Shown piece after piece: positions 7,912-16,549 of a stretch of 64,000 bases of DNA. A program made the translations under genes and the position numbers. Location of the stretch: positions 1,364,001 to 1,428,000 of the forward strand of contig OZ253954.1 in the NCBI GenBank assembly GCA_965267405.1, given 5' to 3'. Under the pieces are notes generated by a model. It was given only the letters and a program-made list of their open reading frames with translations, was not told the origin of the DNA and did not search any database. Source of the DNA: JAPPOI01 sp028818055 (GTDB lineage: Bacteria; Pseudomonadota; Alphaproteobacteria; Rhodobacterales; Rhodobacteraceae). Every line of letters begins with the position of its first letter. Within the stretch, counting starts at the first letter, position 1.

Positions 7912-9408
7912 ATGACCATTTCTCGCGCACTCTCAACCGCATCCGTGCTGGCGCTTTTCGCCAGCCCTGCCCTTGCCGAACTGGAAGCCAACCAGGTCTG
8001 GGCGGACTGGAAAGATATGATGGAAAGCTACGGCGCCGACCTTACGATCGGCTCGGAAAGCTCGTCAGGCGGGATCGTTACCGTTTCTGGTTTAACTGCA
8101 AATTTCGAACTTCCAGACGGTTCCATGAGCATCAGTATTGGCGACATCGTCTTCACCGAAACTGGTGACGGCGCAGTAAGTGTCGCCATGTCGGATTCAA
8201 TCCCAGTTGAAGTCGAGGCGACGTCGCCTGAAGGCGAGGACGCAAAAGTCACCTTGACTGTTGTTCAGCCAGACGCGTCATTGATCATTTCCGGCGATGC
8301 ATCCGAGATGCGTTACGACATGGTCTATCCAATGATTTCGATGGGCGATTTGACAATCGAAGGCTCAGAGATCCCTGAAGATCTTCCGCTGAATCTGGAC
8401 TTCCAGATGCTCAATACGGAAGGCTTCTTTACGATCACAGATGGCGATCTGCGGAACTACACAAGCGACGCGACAATCGCATCGATGACGATGAACATGG
8501 AATTTGAGGATCCTGAAGGTAACGGCAACGGCTCGTTCCAGTTCTCTCTAGCCGACATGACACAGACGACCACGGGCACACTTGGCGAGGTCAATGTCGC
8601 CATGTCAGCATCTGAAATGGTTCAGGGCGGTTTTCGTCAAGAAGGCACGCTTACGCATGGACCAGCTTCTTACACGATCGCAGCTGATGGACCGGATGGC
8701 GCATTCCAGATGGTCGCGTCGGCCGCATCCGGCACGCTGTTTGGAACTTTCAACGAGAGCGGATTGTCATACGGCGGAACCAACCAAAGTTCGGCAATTT
8801 CAATTTCGGGTGACATGATCCCATTGCCATCGGTCAATCTTAAGATGGCCGAGAGTGGCGGCACGCTTAAGATGCCATTGGTACCCGGCGAAGACCCCCA
8901 AAACTTTGGTTTGGGTATCAACCTGACCGGGCTTGAGATTGACGATATGATCTGGGGACTGTTTGACCCAACCGGTCAGCTGCCCCGCGATCCGGCAACG
9001 TTGATAATTGATATTGCTGGCAAGGGTATCCTGACCGAGGACTATACATCGCCTGAGTTCGCCGAGAACCCGAATGCTGCGCCTCCGGGGACTTTGGAAG
9101 AGGTAAGCGTCAACAACCTACTTTTGACGTTGGCAGGAGCAGAACTGACTGGTGACGGCGCATTCACTTTCGACAACTCGATCGGAATTCCAATTCCATC
9201 TGGCGTAGCCAATCTTAAGCTTGTCGGCGGCAACGGTTTGCTCGACACGTTGGTTGCCATGGGGCTTGTTCCAGAAGAACAAGCCATGGGCGCGCGCATG
9301 ATGCTGGGTCTGTTTGCACGACCTGGCGATGGTGCAGACACTTTGATTTCGACGATCGAAATGAAAGAAGACGGTTCGATCCTGGCGAATGGTCAGCGTA
9401 TTCGCTGA
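7912..9408 (+). CDS. DUF2125 family periplasmic protein
   Basis: A 498-aa exported protein. Residues 1-23 (MTISRALSTASVLALFASPA plus LAE) form a signal peptide, and the mature part is a long run of beta strands with repeated Gly/Asp turns, as in the DUF2125 family of alphaproteobacteria. No catalytic motif is seen. Such beta-rich repeats would suit a periplasmic or outer-membrane-associated structural protein, but no function is established. The ATG at 7912 was chosen because it starts the signal peptide directly; an in-frame TTG at 7876 would add 12 residues before it. A strong terminator follows, so the gene is a single unit. Confidence 0.8.
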   Translation: MTISRALSTASVLALFASPALAELEANQVWADWKDMMESYGADLTIGSESSSGGIVTVSGLTANFELPDGSMSISIGDIVFTETGDGAVSVAMSDSIPVEVEATSPEGEDAKVTLTVVQPDASLIISGDASEMRYDMVYPMISMGDLTIEGSEIPEDLPLNLDFQMLNTEGFFTITDGDLRNYTSDATIASMTMNMEFEDPEGNGNGSFQFSLADMTQTTTGTLGEVNVAMSASEMVQGGFRQEGTLTHGPASYTIAADGPDGAFQMVASAASGTLFGTFNESGLSYGGTNQSSAISISGDMIPLPSVNLKMAESGGTLKMPLVPGEDPQNFGLGINLTGLEIDDMIWGLFDPTGQLPRDPATLIIDIAGKGILTEDYTSPEFAENPNAAPPGTLEEVSVNNLLLTLAGAELTGDGAFTFDNSIGIPIPSGVANLKLVGGNGLLDTLVAMGLVPEEQAMGARMMLGLFARPGDGADTLISTIEMKEDGSILANGQRIR

Positions 9409-9430
9409 TCATCTGAACAGAACAGACATC

Positions 9431-9465
9431 AAAAGCACCGCCCATCTCGGCGGTGCTTTTTTGTT
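9431..9465 (+). terminator. Strong rho-independent terminator
   Basis: AAAAGCACCGCC (9431-9442) and GGCGGTGCTTTT (9449-9460) form a perfect 12-bp stem around a 6-nt loop, followed by more T residues. It closes the DUF2125 transcript; the A-rich 5' side would also let it act on the opposite strand. Confidence 0.9.
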
Positions 9466-9537
9466 TAGTGCATATCGGGAACCTTGCAGGGTCATGCCAT
9501 GAAGACTAGGTCTCCACTAGTTTCCACCGGAGCCCAA

Positions 9538-10881
9538 ATGTCTGAACTGCAGAAACTAACCGAACAGCTTTTGTCCGCCGCCAAAAAAGCTGGCGCAGAC
9601 GACGCCGACGCGATTGCGACCGACGGCACGTCCGTCTCGATCGAAGTGCTGAACGGCGCTCTGGAACATGCTGAGCGATCGGAAGGGATCGAGATCGGTT
9701 TACGGGTCTTGATTGGCAAACGGCAGGCTTGCGTCTCGGCTTCTGATACCAACGCCTCGACAATCAATGAGATGGCGGAGCGCGCCGTCGCAATGGCGCG
9801 TCTGGCGCCTGAAGACCCGCACATAGGACTCGCTGCGGCAGATCAAATCGCAACGAACTGGGATGTTGAGAGTTTAGAACTGGTTGATGATCGGCCGGAC
9901 CCCGCTCCGAACGACTTGCAGGATGCAGCGGCGCGTGCTGAGGCGGCGGCATTGGCCATTCCGGGTATTTCAAAAGCCGACAGCGTCAGTTCCGGCTTCT
10001 CGCGCAGCATGATGTACTTGGCGGCAACCAACGGGTTTGCTGGTGGCTACGCCCGAGGGTCCCACTGGCTTTCATGCGTTGCCATCACAGGCGAAGGCAC
10101 GGAGATGGAGCGCGACTATTATGGGGAATCCCGGGTATTTGCCGACGAATTGCCGAGTCCGGAAGACGTCGGGCGCATTGCAGGTGAAAGAACTATTGAG
10201 CGCGCCGGTGCCAGAAAGCCACCGACAGGTGCTTTTCCAGTTCTCTACGATGAGCGGGTGGCGTCCGGTCTGATCGGGCACCTTCTGTCCGCCGCAAACG
10301 GTGCATCTGTGGCCCGCGGCGCCTCGTGGGTGCAGGACAAATTGGGTGAACAGGTACTGCCAGAGGGGTTGTCGATCATCGAAGACCCCCATCGTCCCCG
10401 GGTTTCGTCATCCAAGCCGTTTGACGCCGAAGGACTCGCGACGCACCGCCGGACCGTTGTTGATAACGGTATTCTTCAGGGTTGGACGCTTGATCTGGCC
10501 ACCGCGCGGAAACTGGGAATGACCAGCACAGCAAACGCGGCGCGTGGTGCCGGAAGCCCGCCAGCACCGAGGCTGGGCAACATATCCCTGACACCTGGTG
10601 ACGATTCACGGGATGACTTGTTGCGCGATATGGGAACCGGTTTGCTTGTCACCTCACTGATCGGTTCGTCCATCAATCCAACCACTGGTGATTATTCCCG
10701 TGGAGCAAGTGGGTTCTGGGTAGAAGGTGGCGAGATCACCTATCCGGTGAATGAATGTACGATTGCCGGTAATCTGAACGAAATGCTGCGCAGCATTCGC
10801 CCCGCAAACGATGCACGCGCTCACCTCAGCCGCGTTGTCCCATCGCTTCTTGTAGAAGGCCTGACCATTGCCGGTGAGTGA
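9538..10881 (+). CDS. TldD/PmbA family metalloprotease-like protein
   Basis: A 447-aa member of the TldD/PmbA (U62) family. The N-terminal domain covers SELQKLTEQLLSAAKKAGAD through EGIEIGLRVLIGKRQACVSAS, and the C-terminal half has ARGAGSPPAPRLGNISLTPG and SINPTTGDYSRGASGFWVE, signature regions of the PmbA branch. PmbA pairs with TldD in cleaving peptides such as microcin or antitoxin precursors; PmbA itself lacks the HExxH metal site, as here. No TldD partner lies in the window. The ATG at 9538 has GGAG upstream; a more distant ATG at 9499 lacks one. The stop overlaps the next gene, suggesting coupling. Confidence 0.88.
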   Translation: MSELQKLTEQLLSAAKKAGADDADAIATDGTSVSIEVLNGALEHAERSEGIEIGLRVLIGKRQACVSASDTNASTINEMAERAVAMARLAPEDPHIGLAAADQIATNWDVESLELVDDRPDPAPNDLQDAAARAEAAALAIPGISKADSVSSGFSRSMMYLAATNGFAGGYARGSHWLSCVAITGEGTEMERDYYGESRVFADELPSPEDVGRIAGERTIERAGARKPPTGAFPVLYDERVASGLIGHLLSAANGASVARGASWVQDKLGEQVLPEGLSIIEDPHRPRVSSSKPFDAEGLATHRRTVVDNGILQGWTLDLATARKLGMTSTANAARGAGSPPAPRLGNISLTPGDDSRDDLLRDMGTGLLVTSLIGSSINPTTGDYSRGASGFWVEGGEITYPVNECTIAGNLNEMLRSIRPANDARAHLSRVVPSLLVEGLTIAGE

Positions 10882-11638
10882 TATCGAACTGCTTGAGGCT
10901 TCGGCCCGAGAAGCAGGAGAAATCGCGCGTTCATTCTGGCGTGAAGATCCCCAAGTTTGGGACAAAGGCGGCGACGACCCCGTCAGCGAGGCCGATTTTG
11001 CGGTCGACTCGCATTTGAACGCCACATTGCTGCGCGCCCGACCGGACTATGGATGGGTTTCGGAGGAAACCGAAGACGATCCAGCCCGCATGGACGCGAG
11101 CAAAGTTTTCATCGTCGATCCGATCGACGGAACCCGTTCATTCGTGGCTGGCGAAAAGCACTGGGCCCATTCCTTGGCTGTGGTCGAGAATGGAGTTGTG
11201 ACAGCTGCTTGCGTGTATTTGCCGGTAACCGACCGCATGTTCACGGCGACTTTGGGAAGTGGCGCAAAACTGAACGGCGAAACCATGGTTGCGTCTCATC
11301 GCGATGCATTCGAAGGCGCTACAATCCTAACTCCACGCGTGACACTGCAGGACAGATTCTGGAAAGGCCCGGTCCCGGGATTTGCGCGACATTTCCGGCC
11401 ATCGCTGGCATATCGTCTTGCACTGGTTGGACAAGGTCGCTTTGACGGCATGCTCACGCTACGCGCGACGTGGGAGTGGGACATTGCCGCCGGTACCCTG
11501 ATTGCCACAGAAGCTGGCGCACGCGTTACGGACCGGGCTGGCAGAGACATCCAATTCAATACACCTTCCAGAAAATCGGCAGGTGTGGTCGCTACGGCGT
11601 TGCCAATGCATGGCGAAGTTCTGCAGGCGTTAGCTTAA
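10874..11638 (+). CDS. Inositol monophosphatase-family phosphatase (CysQ-like)
   Basis: A protein of about 254 aa of the FIG superfamily of Mg2+/Li+-sensitive phosphatases. Metal ligands are in SEETEDD (around residues 63-69), DPIDGTRSF (82-90) and the C-terminal WEWDIAAGTLIATEAG. The family includes 3'(2'),5'-bisphosphate nucleotidase (CysQ), inositol monophosphatase and histidinol phosphatase; the short form and envelope-gene context favour CysQ-like activity on PAP, a by-product of sulfate assimilation, but the substrate is inferred. The start is either GTG at 10874 or TTG at 10868; both overlap the PmbA-like gene, and GTG gives the natural N-terminus SDIELLEASAREAG. Confidence 0.82.
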   Translation: MSDIELLEASAREAGEIARSFWREDPQVWDKGGDDPVSEADFAVDSHLNATLLRARPDYGWVSEETEDDPARMDASKVFIVDPIDGTRSFVAGEKHWAHSLAVVENGVVTAACVYLPVTDRMFTATLGSGAKLNGETMVASHRDAFEGATILTPRVTLQDRFWKGPVPGFARHFRPSLAYRLALVGQGRFDGMLTLRATWEWDIAAGTLIATEAGARVTDRAGRDIQFNTPSRKSAGVVATALPMHGEVLQALA

Positions 11639-11698
11639 CCTTCGGGTTGACGCACCTGCGCCACCGGTTAGCCTGCCGACAACGAAACGGAGAGCCTT

Positions 11699-11944
11699 AT
11701 GACACAGCGTTTGCACTTGGTTTTTGGCGGAGAACTCGTCGACCCAAGCAAGAACGTCTTCAAAGACGTCGATGACATTCACATCGTGGGAATTTTCCCG
11801 GACTACGCGGCCGCCTACAATGCTTGGAAATCCGAAGCGCAACGCACAGTGGACAACGCTCATATGCGCTACTTCATCGCTCACCTGCATCGGCTGCGCG
11901 ACGAAGAGGCTGCGGCTTCGGCGACTGAGGAGCTGGGCAGCTGA
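11699..11944 (+). CDS. DUF4170 small protein
   Basis: An 81-aa cytoplasmic protein matching DUF4170: HLVFGGELVDPSKNVFKDVD, then VGIFPDYAAAYNAWKSEAQ and VDNAHMRYFIAHLHRL, ending in an acidic tail. It has no signal or membrane segment. The family is almost confined to alphaproteobacteria and usually sits directly before the Kdo-transferase gene, as here, which hints at a link to lipopolysaccharide synthesis; no biochemical role is established. GGAG precedes the ATG. The final codons overlap the proposed CTG start of waaA (CTGA), and GAGGAG inside its end serves as that gene's ribosome-binding site. Confidence 0.85.
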   Translation: MTQRLHLVFGGELVDPSKNVFKDVDDIHIVGIFPDYAAAYNAWKSEAQRTVDNAHMRYFIAHLHRLRDEEAAASATEELGS

Positions 11945-13212
11945 CATCAGGTCGTCCGCGACTGGTTTCGCAGCTGCTTTATGCAGCTGCGCGTGTTCGC
12001 GACCTGGCGCGGAAACCTTCGGCAACTCCTGATCCAAAGCGTACGCCTGAACGTTTGGGGCAATCCGAATTCGAGCGCCCCAGAGGCTGCGTTGTCTGGG
12101 TTCATGCCCAAAGAGCGTCAGAGGCGGGAGCGATTGTCGCCCTGACTCAGGAGCTGGCAAAGCTTCGTGGTGAGCCTGTTTATGGGCTGCTGACCAGTTC
12201 AGAGCCAGAAGCGCCACCGGACGCAGTTACATCGGCGGCTATTCACCAATTGGCACCTGGGGAAACGTCGGGGTCAGTCAGTCGTTTCCTTGATCATTGG
12301 CAACCTGACATCGGCGTGTTTTTGGGGGCACCTGATCGACCCAACCTTATTGCCGATGCATCCGCGCGTGGAATCCCAATGATCCTTGCGGCAAGCAAGC
12401 GCGGTCAGTTAACCCACAACGGTCGAGTTGGGCATCTTGCGGGTTCGTTGCTTTCTTACTTTGATTACTTTCTCGCGCCTTCCGCCGCCGATCTGAATGC
12501 CTTCCGGTCGCTGGACGTGCCTGCAGAAAAGATACAAGTTACTGGCCCACTAAGCGATACTGCAATGGCTTTAACTTGCGACGAAGACGAGCTTAGCGAC
12601 CTGTCTGCAGCGACTGCTGGCAGGCCAATTTGGCTTGCGGCCCGGCTGGCCGCAGATGAAATTGACTTCGTCGAAAAAGCACAGCGCCGCACAATTCGCG
12701 CAGCCCACAGGCTCCTTCTGATTGTCGTTCCAGATAATCTTGGCGAGGCCGAGTCCCTGGCCAAGAAGTTCGACGCCAAAGGTTGGAGAACCGCTCTTCG
12801 AACCGACATGACCGGTCGTTTGGACGATGTTCAGGTGCTGATCGCAGATACAGAAGATGAAATGGGGCTTTGGTACCGGCTAGCACCCATCTGCTACCTT
12901 GGTGGTACATTTGACCCCGCTCGCAACGCTACTGATCCTTTTGAGCCAGCCGCACTTGGTTCGGCTGTCGTTCATGGGCCAAACACAAATGGCGCAGAAG
13001 CACGGTATGAAATGTTGAAGGCCTCGAACGCAACAGTGGCACTAAGTGACGTAAGCGAACTTGGTGAAACGATCTTTTCTCTTTTGGCACCGGATAGGGC
13101 AGCTTCCTTGGCGCATATCGGCTGGTCGATCACATCCGAGAGCGCACACGTCGTCGAAAAGCTGGCAGAAATCATCGACGTCGAACTTGATCGGATCGAG
13201 GCCTCGCAGTGA
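11941..13212 (+). CDS. waaA: Kdo transferase WaaA, with a probable CTG start
   Basis: 3-deoxy-D-manno-octulosonic acid transferase, which adds Kdo from CMP-Kdo to lipid A precursors at the inner membrane. It is a GT-B glycosyltransferase: WVHAQRASEAG corresponds to the N-terminal acceptor loop with its Glu, and the C-terminal half has ADTEDEMGLWYRLAP, YLGGTFDP and DPFEPAALGSAVVHGPNT. No ATG or GTG is available near the N-terminus. The frame is open and family-like back to 11941, where CTG overlaps the DUF4170 stop (CTGA) and lies 8 nt after GAGGAG. This gives 423 aa, normal for WaaA. The next candidate, TTG at 12055, would remove 38 residues including LVSQLLYAAARVRDLA. Confidence 0.87.
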   Translation: MTSGRPRLVSQLLYAAARVRDLARKPSATPDPKRTPERLGQSEFERPRGCVVWVHAQRASEAGAIVALTQELAKLRGEPVYGLLTSSEPEAPPDAVTSAAIHQLAPGETSGSVSRFLDHWQPDIGVFLGAPDRPNLIADASARGIPMILAASKRGQLTHNGRVGHLAGSLLSYFDYFLAPSAADLNAFRSLDVPAEKIQVTGPLSDTAMALTCDEDELSDLSAATAGRPIWLAARLAADEIDFVEKAQRRTIRAAHRLLLIVVPDNLGEAESLAKKFDAKGWRTALRTDMTGRLDDVQVLIADTEDEMGLWYRLAPICYLGGTFDPARNATDPFEPAALGSAVVHGPNTNGAEARYEMLKASNATVALSDVSELGETIFSLLAPDRAASLAHIGWSITSESAHVVEKLAEIIDVELDRIEASQ

Positions 13213-14192
13213 GACAGCCAGCATTTTGGAATAGGCATCCAAGTCAACCCGGCGTCATGGCACGATTGCTGTCTCCGCTGGGTTATCTTTACGGGCAGGC
13301 AACCAAACGAAGGATTTCACAGGCTCCGGACCTGGTTCCCGAAGTGCCAGTTGTTTGTATCGGCAACATCAACATCGGAGGCGTTGGAAAGACGCCCACG
13401 GTTGTTGCGATCGCCGAGTTGATGTCGGATCGAGTCGTCCACGTCGTTTCCCGCGGCTACGGCAGCAGTCTTACCGGGCCTGTCCGCGTTGACGAGCGTA
13501 CTCATTCGGCAGCAGAGGTCGGCGACGAACCGCTCCTACTTTCGGCTTTCATGCCAACGTGGGTGTCGAAGAAACGCGAACTTGGGGTTGAAGCCGCCAT
13601 TTCCGACGGTGCTGAGTTGGTTCTTCTGGATGATGGTTTTCAGAATCCTTCAGTGAAGAAGTCGCTGTCATTCGTTGTGGCGGATGCGTATCGCGGATTT
13701 GGAAATGGCCGAGTGATCCCAGCCGGCCCATTGCGCGAGCCGGTCGCCGAGGGAATGTCGCGCGCCGATGCGGTGATCATTATTGGCGACGACACTGGGC
13801 AGCGCCGGTTTGACGCAACTTGGTCATCTGAGGTGACAGTTCCCCGATTCAAGGCCGAATTGGCACCTTTAGAAACCGGAATGGATTGGCAGGGGCTGAG
13901 AGTCGTCGCGTTTGCGGGCATCGGTTTGCCTGAAAAGTTCTTTGTGACGCTCAAAGATCTTGGCGCTGAAATCGTGTCTTCGCACGCCCTAGATGATCAT
14001 CAGGCACTGACCGATGCACTTCTGAAACGCTTAGAGATGGAAGCTCAGTCGCTCGGAGCTCAGTTGGTCACGACTGAAAAGGACGCGGTGAGATTGCCCC
14101 CCGCTTTCCGGGCCAAAGTTCTAGCAGTCCCTGTGCGTCTTAAGTTTTCAGAGCCTGCAGCGGTTAAGGGTCTCATCAACTCTCGTCTTTAA
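13209..14192 (+). CDS. lpxK: Tetraacyldisaccharide 4'-kinase
   Basis: A 327-aa lipid A kinase that phosphorylates the 4' position of tetraacyldisaccharide-1-phosphate at the inner-membrane surface. The N-terminus (QPAFWNRH...LSPLGYLYG) is the usual membrane-associated helix, followed by VVCIGNINIGGVGKTP with its Walker A loop (residues 52-63), SRGYGS, and LDDGFQNP. The C-terminal region has FAGIGLPEKFF and TTEKDAVRLP. The GTG start forms a GTGA overlap with the waaA stop, so the two Kdo-lipid A genes are translationally coupled. The 3' end overlaps the convergent CoA-transferase gene by 17 nt. Confidence 0.95.
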   Translation: MRQPAFWNRHPSQPGVMARLLSPLGYLYGQATKRRISQAPDLVPEVPVVCIGNINIGGVGKTPTVVAIAELMSDRVVHVVSRGYGSSLTGPVRVDERTHSAAEVGDEPLLLSAFMPTWVSKKRELGVEAAISDGAELVLLDDGFQNPSVKKSLSFVVADAYRGFGNGRVIPAGPLREPVAEGMSRADAVIIIGDDTGQRRFDATWSSEVTVPRFKAELAPLETGMDWQGLRVVAFAGIGLPEKFFVTLKDLGAEIVSSHALDDHQALTDALLKRLEMEAQSLGAQLVTTEKDAVRLPPAFRAKVLAVPVRLKFSEPAAVKGLINSRL

Positions 14193-15312
14193 ACGTGAAC
14201 TGGGATCTTCCCTGACCTAGATTCGGAGCGGGCTTGCCAAATGCAAGTTCGGCGTCGGAGAAAACGATTGGGGTACGGACGCCGGGCACTCCTTCGCCAT
14301 CAATCTGCAATCCTCGCGCGATGACTTGAGGATCATCAAAGACATCGTTCATGTCGTTGATCGGACCAGCCGGCACACCTGACTTCTCGCAGGTCGTTAG
14401 AAGATCAGCTTTTGCCCACTCGATAATTGAACTTTGCAGCATCTGCGTGAGTTCATCCCGCGCCGCAAGACGCTTGGCATTTGTTTCGAATCTTGGATTA
14501 TCTCGAAGATCGGCGCGATCCAAAAGCTGGCACAAGGACCGAAATTGACGATCGTTGCCAACAGCGACAATCGCCCACCCGTCAGAACATTCGAAGACCT
14601 GGTAGGGCATCAGATTTGGATGAGCATTCCCTAACCGTTTTGGCGCGTCTCCAGTCGCTAGATAGTTCAACGCCTGATTGGCAGTAACTGCTACAGCTGC
14701 ATCCATAAGCGACATATCGATATGCTGACCTGTTCCGGTTCTGTTTCGCTGGGCCAAAGCTGCTTGGATCGCGATAACGGAATAAAGGCCGGTAAAGACA
14801 TCTGTGATTGCTACGCCCGATTTCATCGGCTGGCCGTCGGGCTCACCGGTAAACGACATCAATCCTGACATGCCCTGCAGAACATAGTCGTAGCCGGCGC
14901 GGTTTGCGTATGGGCCATCCAACCCGAACCCCGTGATCGAGCAATAGATCAATTGCGGATTCAGCTTCGAGGCGCTTGCATAGTCCAAGCCAAATTTCGC
15001 AAGGCTCCCGACTTTGAAGTTTTCAATCAGCACATCGGCTTCTCGGACAAGCGAATAAACGGTCTCTCGTCCTTCTTGGGTCTTCAGATCGGCAATGACC
15101 GAAGATTTTCCCCTGTTGCAGGCATGGAAATACGCCGCATTGGTTTCCCCGTCATGCTCAATAAAGGGCGGTCCCCAGCGGCGAGTATCATCGCCGTCCG
15201 GACTTTCGACTTTGATGACCTCGGCTCCAAGGTCTGCAAGCGTTTGGCCGGCCCAGGGGCCGGCCAGAATGCGCGCTAGTTCTAGTACTTTCAGCCCAGC
15301 GAGTGGAGCCAT
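14176..15312 (-). CDS. CaiB/BaiF family CoA-transferase (class III)
   Basis: A 378-aa class III CoA-transferase that moves CoA between carboxylic acids through an aspartyl-CoA thioester. The N-terminus reads LAGLKVLELARILAGPWAGQ, followed by LADLGAEVIKVESP; the catalytic Asp lies in DMSLMDAAVA, and FTGEPDGQPMKSGVAI and GVPAGPINDMNDV are also family features. Substrate is unknown; the family covers carnitine, formate/oxalate, succinate/mesaconate and others. The ATG overlaps the last base of the upstream dsbA-like gene (TAATG), so the two are co-transcribed although functionally unrelated. The 3' ends of this gene and lpxK overlap. Confidence 0.9.
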   Translation of the reverse strand: MAPLAGLKVLELARILAGPWAGQTLADLGAEVIKVESPDGDDTRRWGPPFIEHDGETNAAYFHACNRGKSSVIADLKTQEGRETVYSLVREADVLIENFKVGSLAKFGLDYASASKLNPQLIYCSITGFGLDGPYANRAGYDYVLQGMSGLMSFTGEPDGQPMKSGVAITDVFTGLYSVIAIQAALAQRNRTGTGQHIDMSLMDAAVAVTANQALNYLATGDAPKRLGNAHPNLMPYQVFECSDGWAIVAVGNDRQFRSLCQLLDRADLRDNPRFETNAKRLAARDELTQMLQSSIIEWAKADLLTTCEKSGVPAGPINDMNDVFDDPQVIARGLQIDGEGVPGVRTPIVFSDAELAFGKPAPNLGQGRSQFTFKDES

Positions 15313-15953
15313 TAACCGCCCATCGCCGCGTCGATAATATCTTTCATCTCGTCATAAGGCATGTTGGTGTATTTCGTGCCGTTGATGACGAATGATGGTG
15401 TAGAGTTGATCCCATCTTCTTCCGCCTGCTGGAGATATCTAGCGTACATCTTTTGAGCGGTGTCGCCATCGCTGAAGCATTGATCCAACTGAGCATCCGT
15501 CAGTCCAGCAGTCTTTCCGATGGTGCGTAGACGATCAACGATTTCGTTGGGATCCGATTGACGTGCCCAATCGCTTTGCTGTTCGTAGAGCATATCGGCG
15601 ATGCCAAAGAAACGGTTCTCGGCGCCCTCGCCGCAGCGTGCAACAATCGCAGCCCACAAGCCGAAGCGGTCAAAATAAACTTCGCGATAAACAAAGTTGA
15701 TTTTGCCGGTGTCGATGTAATCAGCCTTCAGATCTTTGAACGCTTGAGCGTGAAACGACGCACAATGCGGACAGGTAAATGAAGCATATTCGACCACGGT
15801 GACCGCAGCATCGGCGTTGCCGATCTGCATTTCAGCAATGTCCGATGTATCGATGTCAGATGCATCCTGCGCCACAGCGGCAAGTGATGCCGCAAATGCA
15901 AGTACAGTCGACAGAACGATGAGCTGACCCCAGCTCATGATTTTACGAGTCAT
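15312..15953 (-). CDS. DsbA-family thiol:disulfide oxidoreductase
   Basis: A 213-aa periplasmic thioredoxin-fold protein. A signal peptide (to about residue 28, ending AAVAQ) is followed by VVEYASFTCPHCASFHAQAF with the active-site CPHC at 61-64, an inserted helical domain, and the cis-Pro loop STPSFVING. Further Cys residues in the helical insert (ARCGEG, DQCFSDG) could form a structural disulfide. It probably introduces or isomerises disulfides in exported proteins; CPHC resembles DsbA, and the overall form is the DsbA-like type common in Rhodobacteraceae. It precedes the CoA-transferase gene and lies 23 nt downstream of dciA on the same strand. Confidence 0.9.
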   Translation of the reverse strand: MTRKIMSWGQLIVLSTVLAFAASLAAVAQDASDIDTSDIAEMQIGNADAAVTVVEYASFTCPHCASFHAQAFKDLKADYIDTGKINFVYREVYFDRFGLWAAIVARCGEGAENRFFGIADMLYEQQSDWARQSDPNEIVDRLRTIGKTAGLTDAQLDQCFSDGDTAQKMYARYLQQAEEDGINSTPSFVINGTKYTNMPYDEMKDIIDAAMGG

Positions 15954-15976
15954 ATCAATGAATACCCTTGTTCCTG

Positions 15977-16483
15977 TTACGTCTGAGATAGAACGTTAGC
16001 GCCCAGTTTTTCCAGCGCATCTCGTAGTTCAATATCCCGCACACCTTTCGCTTGCGCTTTTGCCTCGCTCTGTGCCTCGGCAGACACCGGGCGCTCGGTC
16101 GGCGCATGTTTAAAACCTCCACTTGGTTCCGCGAAACCAGTGGCCGAAGTTTGGGTGATTTTTATCCGCGCAATGGCTGCATAGCCATAACACGCGTTAA
16201 CTCGATCCCGAATCTTGTCTTTCTGCATCTCGATTAGGGGCGCAACCGCTCCACTAACGAGAAGGGTCAGCGTCGCGCCAAATCCGCGGCCGTAGCTCAC
16301 GTTTACGGGCTTCGCCTGACCCGCAAGGTCAGCACCGACGATGTCATCCCAATGCGTAAGCAGGCGAGTAACTGCAAACCCGCGCGTTTCACTGGCCTCG
16401 CGCACACGAGTTTGCACAAGGCTTGACGCCCGCTCGAAACCCCGTTTGCGACGGGCGTGCTTCATCGGCTTGCTTTCCTGCAT
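15977..16483 (-). CDS. DciA-like protein (DUF721)
   Basis: A 168-aa protein with the DUF721 domain: residues 10-60 are basic (RRKRGFERASSLVQTRV) and lead into LLTHWDDIVGADLAGQAKPV, then GATLTLLVSGAVAPLIEMQK and a helix. DUF721 proteins include DciA, the ancestral loader of the replicative DnaB helicase in bacteria that lack DnaC. The C-terminal 60 residues are Ala/Glu/Lys-rich and probably disordered. The gene is divergent from mutY across 66 nt that must hold both promoters. The mutY-dciA-dsbA order is typical of Rhodobacteraceae. Confidence 0.85.
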   Translation of the reverse strand: MQESKPMKHARRKRGFERASSLVQTRVREASETRGFAVTRLLTHWDDIVGADLAGQAKPVNVSYGRGFGATLTLLVSGAVAPLIEMQKDKIRDRVNACYGYAAIARIKITQTSATGFAEPSGGFKHAPTERPVSAEAQSEAKAQAKGVRDIELRDALEKLGANVLSQT

Positions 16484-16549
16484 CTCAACGCCATTCTAAT
16501 CAACGAATGGGCCGACGCCACTGAAAAGCCGATAACAGGAGCATAAACA

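Noticed and set aside
12055..13212. TTG at 12055 as waaA start
   Set aside because: It would remove 38 family-like residues and lacks a good ribosome-binding site.
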